From NCBI GenBank assembly GCA_963836695.1, contig CAWIKX010000006.1:1-64000 (forward strand): a DNA stretch of 64,000 nucleotides, given 5' to 3'. The position numbers and the translations under genes are program-made. Below, in pieces: positions 1 through 8,388 of this stretch. The DNA comes from Roseiarcus sp963836695. Lineage in GTDB: Bacteria > Pseudomonadota > Alphaproteobacteria > Rhizobiales > Beijerinckiaceae. The notes under the pieces were generated by a model. The model saw nothing but the letters and a program-made list of their open reading frames with translations. It was not told the origin of the DNA and did not search any database. Position 1 is the first letter of the stretch; each line of letters begins with the position of its first letter.

Positions 1-32
1 CGTAGGAGCGCCCGTCTGCGCGCGCCCTCTCG

Positions 33-1007
33 TCACGCCAGACTTTGCCTTAGCCGGCTGAGGCGGGCCTTTTCTTCGGCTCGCGCCTTGAGCGCCGTCT
101 CGAGATCGACCTTGACGAAGCGCGCCGCCTGATGCGGCTGCAACTGGCCGATCAGGTCCATGTCCGCCGAAATAATTGTTCCGAGCATGAAATAGCCGCC
201 CCCCGACACCGCGTCGCGATGCAGGACGATCGGTTCCGTGCCGCCGGGGACCTGGATCGAGCCATAGGGGTAGCAGCTGTCGACGATGTTCGATGGATCG
301 GACCCCGCCCCGAACGGCTGCTTGCGCGGGGCGAAGGCGAGCGGGCGCCCGCCGCGGAAGCGATAGCCGATGCGGTCGGCCTCGGGCGCGACCTTCCACG
401 TATCCTCGAAGAAATGGACGCCCGCTTCGTCGGTGATGCGATGCCAATAGAGGCCAGGCACGGCGCGCAATTCGGCCGACTTGCCCGGAAGGCGGCGCAG
501 GTCGGCCGCGACGCTGCGTCCAGGCTTTGCGCCGGAGGGCGCCGCGCCGAGCGTGAGCTTGTCGCCCGCTTTCAACGGCCGTCCCTCATGGCCGCCGAGC
601 GCGCCGAGCGGATAAGTCGAGCGCGATCCGAGCACCACCGGCACGTCGACGCCGCCAGAAAAGGCGATATAGGCGCGGGCGCCGTGCTTGAGATAGCCGA
701 AGGACAGCGTCTGGCCTGCCTTGACCGCGAACGATGTCCAGCCCGGCTGCTCGACGCCATCGACCTTCGGCGGCATTTCGGCGCCGGTCACCGCGACGAT
801 GCAGTCGCGCGCAACACGGACCTCCGGCCCCTGAAAGACAGCCTCCAGCACCGCGGCATTCTCCGGATTGCCGACAAGCAAGTTTGCGGCGGCAAGCGAA
901 TAGCGATCCATGCCGCCGGATTCGGGAATGCCGAGATGATAGTAGCCCGGCCGGCCGAGGTCCTGGACCGTGGTCGAAAGGCCCGGCTTTACAAATTCAA
1001 GCGCCAT
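33..1007 (-). CDS. pxpC: 5-oxoprolinase subunit C / KipA-type carboxyltransferase subunit
   Basis: This 324-residue protein matches the PxpC/KipA (AHS2) family over its length; it opens with FVKPGLSTTVQDLGRPG and carries the family's GGMDR and LGGHEGRPL segments. In the 5-oxoprolinase complex PxpC acts with PxpA and PxpB in ATP-dependent opening of 5-oxoproline; the same fold forms half of the carboxyltransferase domain of urea carboxylase. An upstream in-frame extension exists, but the ATG at 1007 starts directly at the conserved N-terminus and overlaps the end of the upstream pxpB gene by 11 bases, which suggests translational coupling. The family call is secure; the real substrate is not, because biotin carboxylase and BCCP genes share the operon. 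Confidence 0.9.
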   Translation of the reverse strand: MALEFVKPGLSTTVQDLGRPGYYHLGIPESGGMDRYSLAAANLLVGNPENAAVLEAVFQGPEVRVARDCIVAVTGAEMPPKVDGVEQPGWTSFAVKAGQTLSFGYLKHGARAYIAFSGGVDVPVVLGSRSTYPLGALGGHEGRPLKAGDKLTLGAAPSGAKPGRSVAADLRRLPGKSAELRAVPGLYWHRITDEAGVHFFEDTWKVAPEADRIGYRFRGGRPLAFAPRKQPFGAGSDPSNIVDSCYPYGSIQVPGGTEPIVLHRDAVSGGGYFMLGTIISADMDLIGQLQPHQAARFVKVDLETALKARAEEKARLSRLRQSLA

Positions 1008-1878
1008 GGAGCGCCCCCAAAATCTTGGCGTTGGTCGCGGCGGGATCGGCATGAAACTCGTCGAGAGAGAAGGTCACCGGCCGGATAGGCGGGTTGAATG
1101 TTCCCTTATCCACCTGCTCGACCGCTGCGTCATAACCGGCGCGGTCGACCGGCTTGAACTTCACGATGTCGCCTGGATTGAAGAAGATCATGAAGTCGCG
1201 GAGATAGGACACCTCCTGCTTCGGATCGTAGATGGGCATCGGCGTGATGCCGAACATTTGGTAGCCGCCGGCGCCTCGGACGGAATAGATGCAGCCGAAA
1301 CATCCGCCGTGTCCGACCGTGAGCTTGGGCGTGTCGGTGCGCGGGCGGAGATATTTCGGGACCTCGATCTGCTTCGCCCGCTCGACCATCTGGTACATGA
1401 ACGGCAGGCCGGCGACGAAGCCGACCATTGAAACGAACCACGGCGCGCCGGAATGCGCCTGGATGAAGCTCGCCATGTCGCCATAGCCGTTGATCTTGGC
1501 CGCGTATTCGAGGTCGGTTGATTCCGGCTCCTGATGCCGCTCACGGAAGCGCATCAGCGTCTCGTGCGTCCAGGGATCGTTATAGTAGACGGGGATTTCC
1601 ACGATCCGGGTCTTGAGCGTTCCATCGGACTTTTCCGCCGCCAATTCGAGCTGCTTGAGTTCGGCCAGCATGTCTTGGGGGCTGATGAGGTCCGGATCGA
1701 AGCGGATCTGCAGCGACGCGTTGGCGGGACAGATTTCCGTCACGCCCTTGATCCGGCTTTCGCGCACAGCATTGGTCATCGAGAGCGACTTGAAGAAGGC
1801 CTCGAGCGACATTTCTTCGTCGACCTCGACGAAAACATGCTCGTCGCCGCCGAACGAATATCGTGCCTTCATGGCCAT
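997..1878 (-). CDS. pxpB: 5-oxoprolinase subunit B / KipI-type carboxyltransferase subunit
   Basis: A 293-residue member of the PxpB/KipI (AHS1) family, partner of the next gene. The C-terminal half has the conserved PRTDTPKLTVGHGGCFG stretch and the YPMGxP-like region seen as GGYQMFGITPMPIYD. It is longer than typical 220-240-residue KipI proteins because of an N-terminal region of about 70 residues. It lies between the biotin carboxylase gene and pxpC, all on the minus strand. KipI and KipA homologues together make the carboxyltransferase domain of urea carboxylase, which fits the biotin enzymes encoded alongside. A second ATG at 1872 is an alternative start. Confidence 0.9.
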   Translation of the reverse strand: MAMKARYSFGGDEHVFVEVDEEMSLEAFFKSLSMTNAVRESRIKGVTEICPANASLQIRFDPDLISPQDMLAELKQLELAAEKSDGTLKTRIVEIPVYYNDPWTHETLMRFRERHQEPESTDLEYAAKINGYGDMASFIQAHSGAPWFVSMVGFVAGLPFMYQMVERAKQIEVPKYLRPRTDTPKLTVGHGGCFGCIYSVRGAGGYQMFGITPMPIYDPKQEVSYLRDFMIFFNPGDIVKFKPVDRAGYDAAVEQVDKGTFNPPIRPVTFSLDEFHADPAATNAKILGALHGA

Positions 1879-1893
1879 GCCCGCGCCCTCCTC

Positions 1894-3267
1894 TCAGGCC
1901 GCTTCGCCCGGCGCCAACGGGCGCGACGTCAGCCAATTCTCGAGCCAGCCCGTATGCACCGCGCCGGCCTTCACCTCGTCGCTCTCCAGCAGCGCGAGAT
2001 GCAACGATCGCGTCGTCGGCACGCCGTCGATCTTGAGCCCGTCAAGCGCCGAGCGCATGCGTTCGAGCGCCGCGGGTCGCGTTTCGCCTCCGACAATCAG
2101 CTTGCCAAGCAGGCTATCGTAGAAAGGCGGAACGACATAACCCTCGTAGAGCATCGTGTCGAAGCGCACGCCCTCGCCCTCAGGCGTCGCGAGCGCGGTC
2201 ACCTTGCCTGGCCCCGGCATGAAGTTTTTCGCCGGGTCTTCGGCGTTGATCCGCACTTCGACAGCGTGGCCGCGGATCGTGATGTCGGACTGGCGGAAGG
2301 GCAGCGGCTCGCCGCCCGCAATGCGCAGCATGGCCTGCACGAGATCCACGCCGGTGATCATCTCCGTCACCGGATGCTCGACCTGGATGCGCGTGTTCAT
2401 CTCGATGAAGAAGAACTCGTGCGTCGTTTCGTCGTAGAGATATTCGAGCGTGCCAGCCCCTCGATAGCTGACGCTTTTCGCCAGCCGCACGGCGGAAGCG
2501 CACAGCGCCTCACGCAAAGCCGGCGTCAGGCAGGCGGCGGGCGCCTCTTCCCAGACTTTCTGCCGCCGGCGCTGGAGCGAACATTCGCGCTCGTAGAGAT
2601 GGATCGCGTCCTTGCCGTCGCCGAGCACCTGAACTTCGATATGCCGCGCGCGGGCGACGTAGCGCTCGAGATAAAGGCCGCCATCGCCGAATGCGGCGCG
2701 CGCTTCGGCGGCTGCCTCCGGAATCTGCTTGCGAAGCTCTTCCGGCGTCTGGGCGACACGAATGCCACGCCCGCCGCCCCCCGCCGCGGCCTTGATCATC
2801 AGCGGATAGCCGAGGCCAGCGCCGGCTTCTATCGCCGCATCGACCCCCTCGATCCGTCCTTCCGAGCCGGGGACGATGCGGACATCCGCGCGCGCCGCCA
2901 TCTCGCGCGCCGTGGCCTTGTCGCCCATGGCGCGAATCGTTTCCGGTTTCGGGCCGACGAAGATCAGCCCCGCCGCCTCGACCATCTCAGCGAAATCCGC
3001 GTTCTCGGCAAGGAACCCGTAGCCCGGATGAATGGCGTCGGCGCCGCTCGCCACGGCGGCCGCCACGACCGCATCCTTGTTGAGATAGGATTTGCCGGCG
3101 TGGGCCGGCCCTATCTCAACCGTCTCGTCCGCAAGCCGGACGGCCAGCATGTCCCTGTCCGCGGCGCTTGCGGCCTGTACGGTCTTGATTCCGAGCGCCT
3201 TGGCCGCACGGATGATCCTGACCGCGATCTCGCCGCGGTTGGCGATGAAGAGCTTCCGAATGGCCAT
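1894..3267 (-). CDS. accC: biotin carboxylase subunit (AccC-like)
   Basis: A 457-residue biotin carboxylase that loads CO2 from bicarbonate onto a biotin carrier using ATP. The N-terminus IANRGEIAVRIIRAA, the ATP-grasp glycine loop KAAAGGGGRGI, and the active-site stretches FIEMNTRIQVEHPVTE and HAVEVRINAEDP are all present. I start it at the ATG at 3267, where the protein aligns with AccC, rather than at the longer in-frame extension. It follows the small BCCP gene by 7 bases. Since its neighbours are KipI/KipA/YcsF rather than AccA/AccD, this paralogue probably serves a dedicated nitrogen-compound carboxylase and not fatty acid synthesis; that role is inference. Confidence 0.92.
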   Translation of the reverse strand: MAIRKLFIANRGEIAVRIIRAAKALGIKTVQAASAADRDMLAVRLADETVEIGPAHAGKSYLNKDAVVAAAVASGADAIHPGYGFLAENADFAEMVEAAGLIFVGPKPETIRAMGDKATAREMAARADVRIVPGSEGRIEGVDAAIEAGAGLGYPLMIKAAAGGGGRGIRVAQTPEELRKQIPEAAAEARAAFGDGGLYLERYVARARHIEVQVLGDGKDAIHLYERECSLQRRRQKVWEEAPAACLTPALREALCASAVRLAKSVSYRGAGTLEYLYDETTHEFFFIEMNTRIQVEHPVTEMITGVDLVQAMLRIAGGEPLPFRQSDITIRGHAVEVRINAEDPAKNFMPGPGKVTALATPEGEGVRFDTMLYEGYVVPPFYDSLLGKLIVGGETRPAALERMRSALDGLKIDGVPTTRSLHLALLESDEVKAGAVHTGWLENWLTSRPLAPGEAA

Positions 3268-3274
3268 GAGCCAG

Positions 3275-3517
3275 CTATATTTCGAGGTCGTAAAGCGGCT
3301 GGCCGGCCATGATCGGGTCTTCGTTCTCGACATGGAAGGCGGCGATCTTTCCCGCTTCCTCCGCCGTTACGGCCGTGAAGGTCTTCATGACCTCGATCAG
3401 ACCGATCGTGTCGCCGACTGCAACCGCATCGCCCTCCCCCTTGAACGGCGGCTGGTCCGGCGAAGGCCGGCGATAGAACGTGCCTGGTATCGGGGCGTCG
3501 ACCGTCTTGATCGCCAT
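3275..3517 (-). CDS. small biotin carboxyl carrier protein
   Basis: An 80-residue protein with a biotinyl/lipoyl domain and almost nothing else, about half the length of ordinary AccB. The biotin-attachment motif reads IEVMKTF, with Lys45 as the expected biotinylated residue; the usual sequence is EAMKM, so this belongs to the variant carriers found beside KipI/KipA and YcsF genes. It lies directly upstream of the biotin carboxylase gene in the same operon and would carry carboxybiotin to the KipI/KipA-type subunits. It lacks the Pro/Ala-rich N-terminal linker of housekeeping AccB. Confidence 0.88.
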   Translation of the reverse strand: MAIKTVDAPIPGTFYRRPSPDQPPFKGEGDAVAVGDTIGLIEVMKTFTAVTAEEAGKIAAFHVENEDPIMAGQPLYDLEI

Positions 3518-3544
3518 TGGGGAAATGTCCTTGCAGCAAAAATC

Positions 3545-4321
3545 TTAGTGGGTCGCGGCGCGCGCCGCGATGAAGCCTTCCTCGACAAGTCTGTCATGCA
3601 CCGCCTTGGCGACGATGTCCGCGCCCGGCGTGTCGGAATGGACGCAGATTGTCTCGGCGGCGACGCGCACCTCCTTGCCGCCGACCGAGCGCACAAGGCC
3701 TTCTTTGAGCGCCCGCACCGCCCGGTCCGCCGCAACCTCCGGCGCGACAGCCTCATGCTCACGGGTGATGATGAGCTTCCCGTCATCCGCATAGTCGAGA
3801 TCGACGTAGAACTCGCCGATAAAGCGATGGCCGCGGGCCTTATAGACGCGCTCGTGCTCCGTGTTGATCATCCCGAGAATGGGCGTCTTGAACACGTCCG
3901 CCGCATCGCAGACAGCGTTAGCGATCTCGGGATCGCGAGCCGCCATGCCATAGAGTGATCCATGCGGCTTGATATGGTGGAGGCTCATGCCCTCCGCTTC
4001 GAGAAAGCCCTTGAGCGCCCCGATCTGGTAGATCAGGCAATTGGCTAACTCCTCGCGGCCGATCTTCATCTCCCGCCGTCCGAAGCCCTGGCGATCCGGC
4101 AGGGACGGATGAGCCCCCACCTTGACGCCATGCTTCTTCGCAAGCTGGACCGTCGCGCGCATGTGATTGAAATCCGAGGCGTGGAAGCCGCAAGCGACAT
4201 TGGCGATATGGATCGAGGGCATGATGCGCTGGTCGTCGCCGAGGCGCCAAATCCCGTAGCTCTCGCCCATGTCGCAGTTCAGCAACGTCGCGATATTCGA
4301 CGACAACGTCAGCCCCTCCAT
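3545..4321 (-). CDS. pxpA: LamB/YcsF family protein, 5-oxoprolinase subunit A
   Basis: A 258-residue LamB/YcsF protein, the hydrolase subunit of prokaryotic 5-oxoprolinase. The family signatures are visible in order: LLNCDMGESYG near the N-terminus, ANVACGFHASD, VGAHPSLPDRQGFGRR, and HIKPHGSLYG with the conserved histidines and acidic residues. The ATG at 4321 lies 5 bases after the CobW-family stop codon and gives the family's usual length of about 250; the longer in-frame extension overlaps that gene and is rejected. In this operon it would act on a carboxylated or phosphorylated lactam-like intermediate together with the KipI/KipA subunits. Confidence 0.92.
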   Translation of the reverse strand: MEGLTLSSNIATLLNCDMGESYGIWRLGDDQRIMPSIHIANVACGFHASDFNHMRATVQLAKKHGVKVGAHPSLPDRQGFGRREMKIGREELANCLIYQIGALKGFLEAEGMSLHHIKPHGSLYGMAARDPEIANAVCDAADVFKTPILGMINTEHERVYKARGHRFIGEFYVDLDYADDGKLIITREHEAVAPEVAADRAVRALKEGLVRSVGGKEVRVAAETICVHSDTPGADIVAKAVHDRLVEEGFIAARAATH

Positions 4322-4326
4322 CCCAG

Positions 4327-5466
4327 TCAGCGCGCCACGGTGGCAAAGTCCGACGAGATTGTAAAATCGGGAATGGGATGGGCTCTCCGTTTCAAAACGA
4401 AAGCCGCAAAGGACCTCCGGATCGGCGCCTCGTCGAGCCCTTTGCAAATGAACACGATCCGTGTGCGGCGGTCGTTGCTCGGCCAGCCGGCGAGATGGGT
4501 CGGCGCGTGGACGAGCTGCTGGACGCCATTCACTGCGACGGGGGCGCTTTCTCCAGCAATGGACAAGATGCCCTTCACTCGCAGTATCGCCTCTCCATGG
4601 CGGTTGAGAAGAGCCGACAGCCATAAGCCGAACGCCGTCCAGTCGATCGGCTCATCGAAGACGAAGGAAAGGGCTCGGATGTCGTCACCGTGGCGGTTTG
4701 GATCATGGGCGTGCGCGTGGGGATGGCCGTGATCTTGCCCACCCCTATGGCGATGATCGTCGTCATCGATCCCTAGCCCCGCCTCCTCCTCGAACCAGCG
4801 CATCACCTCCCGGCTCTTGGTTGCAATGTCGAAGAGATCCCGCCCGATCAGCTCCGCGGGATCGAGGTCCTCGTCCATCGCGAAGCGGACCGGGGCGGTG
4901 GGATTGAGGCGTCGCAGGCGCGCGACGAGAGCGGCGGTGACGTCGGAATCGGCGATATCGGTCTTGGTCACCACCAACCGGTCGGCGACGGCGGCCTGTT
5001 TCAGGGATTCCGGTTGCCGGTCGAGATGACTCATGCCGTTGACTGCGTCGACCGTCGTCACTACCAGGCCGAGCCGGTAATGATGGCGCAACGCGGGCTC
5101 CGCCGTGATCGTGGTGAGGATCGGCAGCGGATCGGCGAGGCCCGTGCTTTCGATCATGAGCCGCCGGTAGACAGGGATCTCGCCCCGAGCGCGGCGCGAG
5201 TGCAGCGACTTGATCGCGTCGGCAAGCTCTCCCCGGATGGTGCAACACAAGCAGCCGGACTGCAGCAGCACCGTGTTCTCGTCCACGCGCTCGATGAGTT
5301 CGTGGTCGAGGCCGACCTGGCCGAATTCGTTGATCAGGACCGCTGTGTCGGCAAGCGCAGGCGACGCCAGCATGCGCTTGAGGAGCGTCGTCTTGCCTGA
5401 GCCAAGGAAGCCCGAGATCAGGTTGACCGGCGTGAACTCCGGGACGCCCGGCGGAGGCTCATGCAT
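4327..5466 (-). CDS. CobW-family GTP-binding protein (metallochaperone-like)
   Basis: A 379-residue G3E-family GTPase. Walker A GFLGSGKTT is at residues 19-27, the Cys motif GCLCC at about 71-75, the ESTGLADP segment at about 107, and the base-recognition motif is TKTD. A His-rich, acidic loop lies near residue 250 (DDDDHRHRGGQDHGHPHAH), as expected for metal delivery proteins, followed by a CobW C-terminal domain. Its position at the head of the pxp/biotin operon suggests it supplies a divalent metal to one of the hydrolases here. GTP and metal binding are well supported by motifs; the client is not known. Low-zinc regulation is possible, but I saw no Zur box. Confidence 0.88.
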   Translation of the reverse strand: MHEPPPGVPEFTPVNLISGFLGSGKTTLLKRMLASPALADTAVLINEFGQVGLDHELIERVDENTVLLQSGCLCCTIRGELADAIKSLHSRRARGEIPVYRRLMIESTGLADPLPILTTITAEPALRHHYRLGLVVTTVDAVNGMSHLDRQPESLKQAAVADRLVVTKTDIADSDVTAALVARLRRLNPTAPVRFAMDEDLDPAELIGRDLFDIATKSREVMRWFEEEAGLGIDDDDHRHRGGQDHGHPHAHAHDPNRHGDDIRALSFVFDEPIDWTAFGLWLSALLNRHGEAILRVKGILSIAGESAPVAVNGVQQLVHAPTHLAGWPSNDRRTRIVFICKGLDEAPIRRSFAAFVLKRRAHPIPDFTISSDFATVAR

Positions 5467-5788
5467 TCATCGCCTCGCGCCGCTCCAGAACCTCGGGGTC
5501 GAGTGGATCGAGCGGCCGACCGGCCAGAGCTTCGGCCGCTGGCCAAAGCGCGGCTAGGTCCGCGACAACCTTGGTTTTCCCGGTCCGGTTGCGCAAGATG
5601 TAGGAATTTGCCCGCCAGTCCTCGAGCGACAGGCCGACGAGGCCGAGAATAGCGTTGGCTTCAGCGATCCGCCGCCTTCGCTCGCGCCTCCGGTCAGCCG
5701 GCTCCCCGCCTGGAGCGTAGACGCCTTCCCGCTTGACCGGCGCGGTCCAATGCTCCCTGCCGCCCAGAACGCCGCATAACGCGCACAT
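5459..5788 (-). CDS. small conserved protein linked to CobW-family GTPase, function unknown
   Basis: A 109-residue protein beginning MCALCGVLGG and containing an Arg-rich stretch (DRRRERRRRIAEAN) followed by SLEDWRANSYILRNRTGKT and LDPLDPEVLERREAMNA. I do not recognise a catalytic motif. The internal ATG at 5788 gives the CALCGVLGG start; the upstream 22 residues look unlike a protein start. Its end overlaps the start of the CobW-family gene by 8 bases, so the two are probably co-translated. The Cys-x-x-Cys near the N-terminus could bind metal, which would fit the partner's metallochaperone role, but that is conjecture. Confidence 0.7.
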   Translation of the reverse strand: MCALCGVLGGREHWTAPVKREGVYAPGGEPADRRRERRRRIAEANAILGLVGLSLEDWRANSYILRNRTGKTKVVADLAALWPAAEALAGRPLDPLDPEVLERREAMNA

Positions 5789-5910
5789 CAGCAAACTCCT
5801 CAATGCGACCCAGCCGGCGCAGCCGACTCCAATGAAGGCCGCCGGCGTCGCCATTGCAAGTCAGCCACGCCTGCGATAACGCCGAAATCCTTTGCGACAT
5901 TGTTTTGAAT

Positions 5911-7143
5911 ATGGCGTCGAAACGACAAAAGCCTGCCGCAACCGCTCCCGCAATCCACCGGCGGAGGAGCCTCAAGGTGCTCGGCACCTTCATTTCGCTG
6001 TTGGAGGCCGTGAGGCAGCGCGCGACGGCTGACCTTGGCTTTGACCTCGAATTCGAGGTGCTCAATTTCCAGGATTGCCAGCGCAAGGCGGCGCTTCACC
6101 CGGAATCCTACCACGTCTACGACCAGACTTTTCATAATCTGTCGATCGTTTGGTCCTGGAGCGCGCTCCAGCCGCTCGATACCGAGCGGATTGCCCGCTG
6201 GGGTTCAGTTGGCCCGCTTACGCGGCTCGGCGGCGTCGACAAATACGCAAGCCGCGGCGTCGGCGATGCGCCCGCGAACACGCTTTACGTCCAGCCCGAC
6301 AATTCGCTCGGCCCGGAGCCGACGAGGCGCATCGCCATGCTGCCGGCGGTGCACAATTTCGATTCTTTCGGCTACGACAAGCGCATTTTCGCCGACGCCC
6401 CTTGGCCGCGGGAAAGCTGGGCCATGCTGTTCGACCCGCGCGCGAAAGGCCGGCTTGCCCTTGTGGACGAGCCCGCGATCGGACTGTTCGACGCCGCGCT
6501 CGCAGCCGAGGCGTCAGGCGCGGTGCGCTTCGAGAATATCGGCAACATGACGCCCGCAGAACTCGCGGCCTTGTTCCGGTTCCTGCGCGCCCGGCTTGAC
6601 GAGGGTTTCTTCGTGCGTTGCTGGACCACCAATGAGGAAGGCGCGAGCCTGCTGCGACGCGGGGAGACGGCGATTCAGAGCATGTGGTCGCCGATCTATA
6701 ACGCGCTCGGCCCCGTCGCCCCGTTCGTCCGCGAAGCCGTGCCCGAAGAAGGCTACCGCGCCTGGCATGGCGGCATGAGCATAGCGCGGCATGTCTCGGG
6801 AGCGCATCTCGACATGGCCTACGAATATCTCGACTGGTGGCTCTCGGGCTGGGCAGGCGCGACCATGGCGCGTCAAGGCTATTATATCTCTGCGCCCGAT
6901 GCGATCAGAGGCTATCTCACCCACGCCGAATGGGCCTATTGGTACGACGGCAAGGAGGCCGCAACCGACCTCGTCGGCGTCGACGGCGAAACCCTCGTTG
7001 TGCCGAAGGGCGCAAAGCGATCCGGCGGCAGCTATGTGGAGCGCGCGCGCCGCATCGCGATGTGGAATACGGCGATGGACGAGTACAACTACGCTTCCCG
7101 GCTCTGGTCGCGCTTTGTGGCCGACGTGAACAAGGCGCGATGA
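5911..7143 (+). CDS. ABC-type substrate-binding-like protein lacking a signal peptide
   Basis: A 410-residue protein of the spermidine/putrescine-type binding-protein family. It is paralogous to the Tat-exported binding protein at 12727-13947: shared segments include EEGYRAW versus KEGYRAW, DWWLSG versus DYWLSG, QGYY, and AxWYDGK versus AFWYEGK. No hydrophobic signal or twin-arginine signal is visible; the N-terminus is polar (MASKRQKPAATAPAIHRRR). A longer start at 5854 does not add one. It is transcribed away from the CobW operon and overlaps the GntR gene by four bases (ATGA). It may therefore be a cytosolic ligand sensor working with that regulator, or a periplasmic protein whose start was misread. 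Confidence 0.75.
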   Translation: MASKRQKPAATAPAIHRRRSLKVLGTFISLLEAVRQRATADLGFDLEFEVLNFQDCQRKAALHPESYHVYDQTFHNLSIVWSWSALQPLDTERIARWGSVGPLTRLGGVDKYASRGVGDAPANTLYVQPDNSLGPEPTRRIAMLPAVHNFDSFGYDKRIFADAPWPRESWAMLFDPRAKGRLALVDEPAIGLFDAALAAEASGAVRFENIGNMTPAELAALFRFLRARLDEGFFVRCWTTNEEGASLLRRGETAIQSMWSPIYNALGPVAPFVREAVPEEGYRAWHGGMSIARHVSGAHLDMAYEYLDWWLSGWAGATMARQGYYISAPDAIRGYLTHAEWAYWYDGKEAATDLVGVDGETLVVPKGAKRSGGSYVERARRIAMWNTAMDEYNYASRLWSRFVADVNKAR

Positions 7144-8145
7144 ATCCGCGCCGCGCCCGCGTCGAAACGTCGAAGCGCTACGAGCTTGTCGCGGCTGCCT
7201 TGCGCGTCAATATCGCGGCGGGACGCCTGCCTCCGGGGCTCGTCTTGTTGGAAGGGTCGATCGCTGGTCTGCTCAAGACAAGCCGCGCTCCCGTACAGGC
7301 GGCGCTGCGCATCCTCGAGGAGGAGGACCTCGTCCGCAGGTTCGAGGGGCGCGGCTATCTGGTGGGGGACGCGAAATCCACCGAGAAGCCCCTTCGCACG
7401 GACCTTACGAAGCTCGGACTGTCGGTGTCGGACGAGATCGACAGCGCCTTGCAAAATCGCGGCCTTTGGGAGCGCGTCTATGAGGAGGTCGAGACGGCGG
7501 TCGCCGCATCGCTCGTTTTCGGCGACTTTCGCATCATCGAATCGGAACTCGGCGACTATTACGGGGTCAGCCGGACAGTCGTCCGCGACGTGCTCTCCCG
7601 CCTGCACGAACGCGGCCTGATCGCCAAGACGGCGAGTTCGCACTGGGTGGTCAACGCACTCACCGCCCAGTCCGTGCGCGAGCGGTTCAAGCTGCGGGAG
7701 ATCCTTGAGCCCGAGGCGCTGCGGCTCGCCGCCGACACCATGGAATACGACATGATTGGCGAGGCGCTACGGCGGGAACGCGAACGCGATCCCGGCGTAG
7801 AGGATCCGAGCGCATGGGATCGACCTCGACAAGGCGCTGATGACTTACGGCCTCGCGCGAGCGCCGAATGGCCATCTCGTCGAGCTCATCGAGCAGAATC
7901 GCCTGCCTCTAGCGGCGGCCTCCCGGGCCCTCACAAAGCTCGGGCTTCCGAACGATGCGGTCGCGACCAGCGAATATCTGGTGCTGTTTGAGTTGATCGC
8001 CGGACGAGCGATCGACGCCGCGGCGACTTATTGGCGCAGTCGTCTCGCAACGCTCGCCGAGAAAAATCTTGCGAGGTTGAAGATCGTCGCGGTCATCCCG
8101 GACCCTCCGGTCGACGTCCCCTATCTTACCCGACGAGACGCCTAA
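7140..8145 (+). CDS. GntR-family regulator with two winged helices and FCD domain (frameshifted)
   Basis: The first 220 residues read intact and contain two winged-helix segments: residues 12-75 (KRYELVAAALRVNI...RFEGRGYLVG) and about 110-180 (LWERVYEEVETAV...VSRTVVRDVLSRLHERG). An FCD ligand domain starts with RFKLREILEPEALRLAA. Near 7816 the frame is lost; removing one G in the run GGG restores the remaining FCD helices (IDLDKALMTYG to the stop at 8145). An upstream stop in the second frame at 7798 places the lesion between 7800 and 7840. It probably controls the ABC importer genes downstream. Two wHTH units in one GntR protein are uncommon. Confidence 0.72.
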
Positions 8146-8388
8146 AGGAATGATGTTTTGCATACAAGCATGATTATTAATCAAGCCATCTGCACAAGTC
8201 GCGATCATGAGGTGCGCGGAAAACAGGCGTCCTTCCCAAGTTTCTAAAAATCTGATCGTCAGACGAATGAATTCGGTTGCATACACTAGGCATTTTTGCT
8301 TTCATCAATCTCAGTAGAGACCGAACGGAGCAAGAGCCGCTGACCGGCTGCATGCGTCCGGTCTTCCACTTGAATAGAGCATGAGGCC
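8146..8388 (+). promoter_or_regulatory. regulatory region with two candidate GntR half-palindromic sites
   Basis: This 243-base gap between the GntR gene and the ABC ATPase gene is AT-richer than its surroundings. It holds TTGCATACAA at 8158-8167 and the near-copy TTGCATACAC at 8277-8286, 119 bases apart. FCD-type GntR regulators often bind TTGTATACAA-like palindromes, so these are good operator candidates for the adjacent regulator. I could not identify a convincing -35/-10 pair. The assignment is inference from motif and position. Confidence 0.45.

Noticed and set aside
1534..3312. 592-residue plus-strand open frame
   Set aside because: It lies entirely antisense to the biotin carboxylase and KipI genes, has no family motifs and is rich in Arg and His, the signature of an antisense frame in GC-rich DNA.
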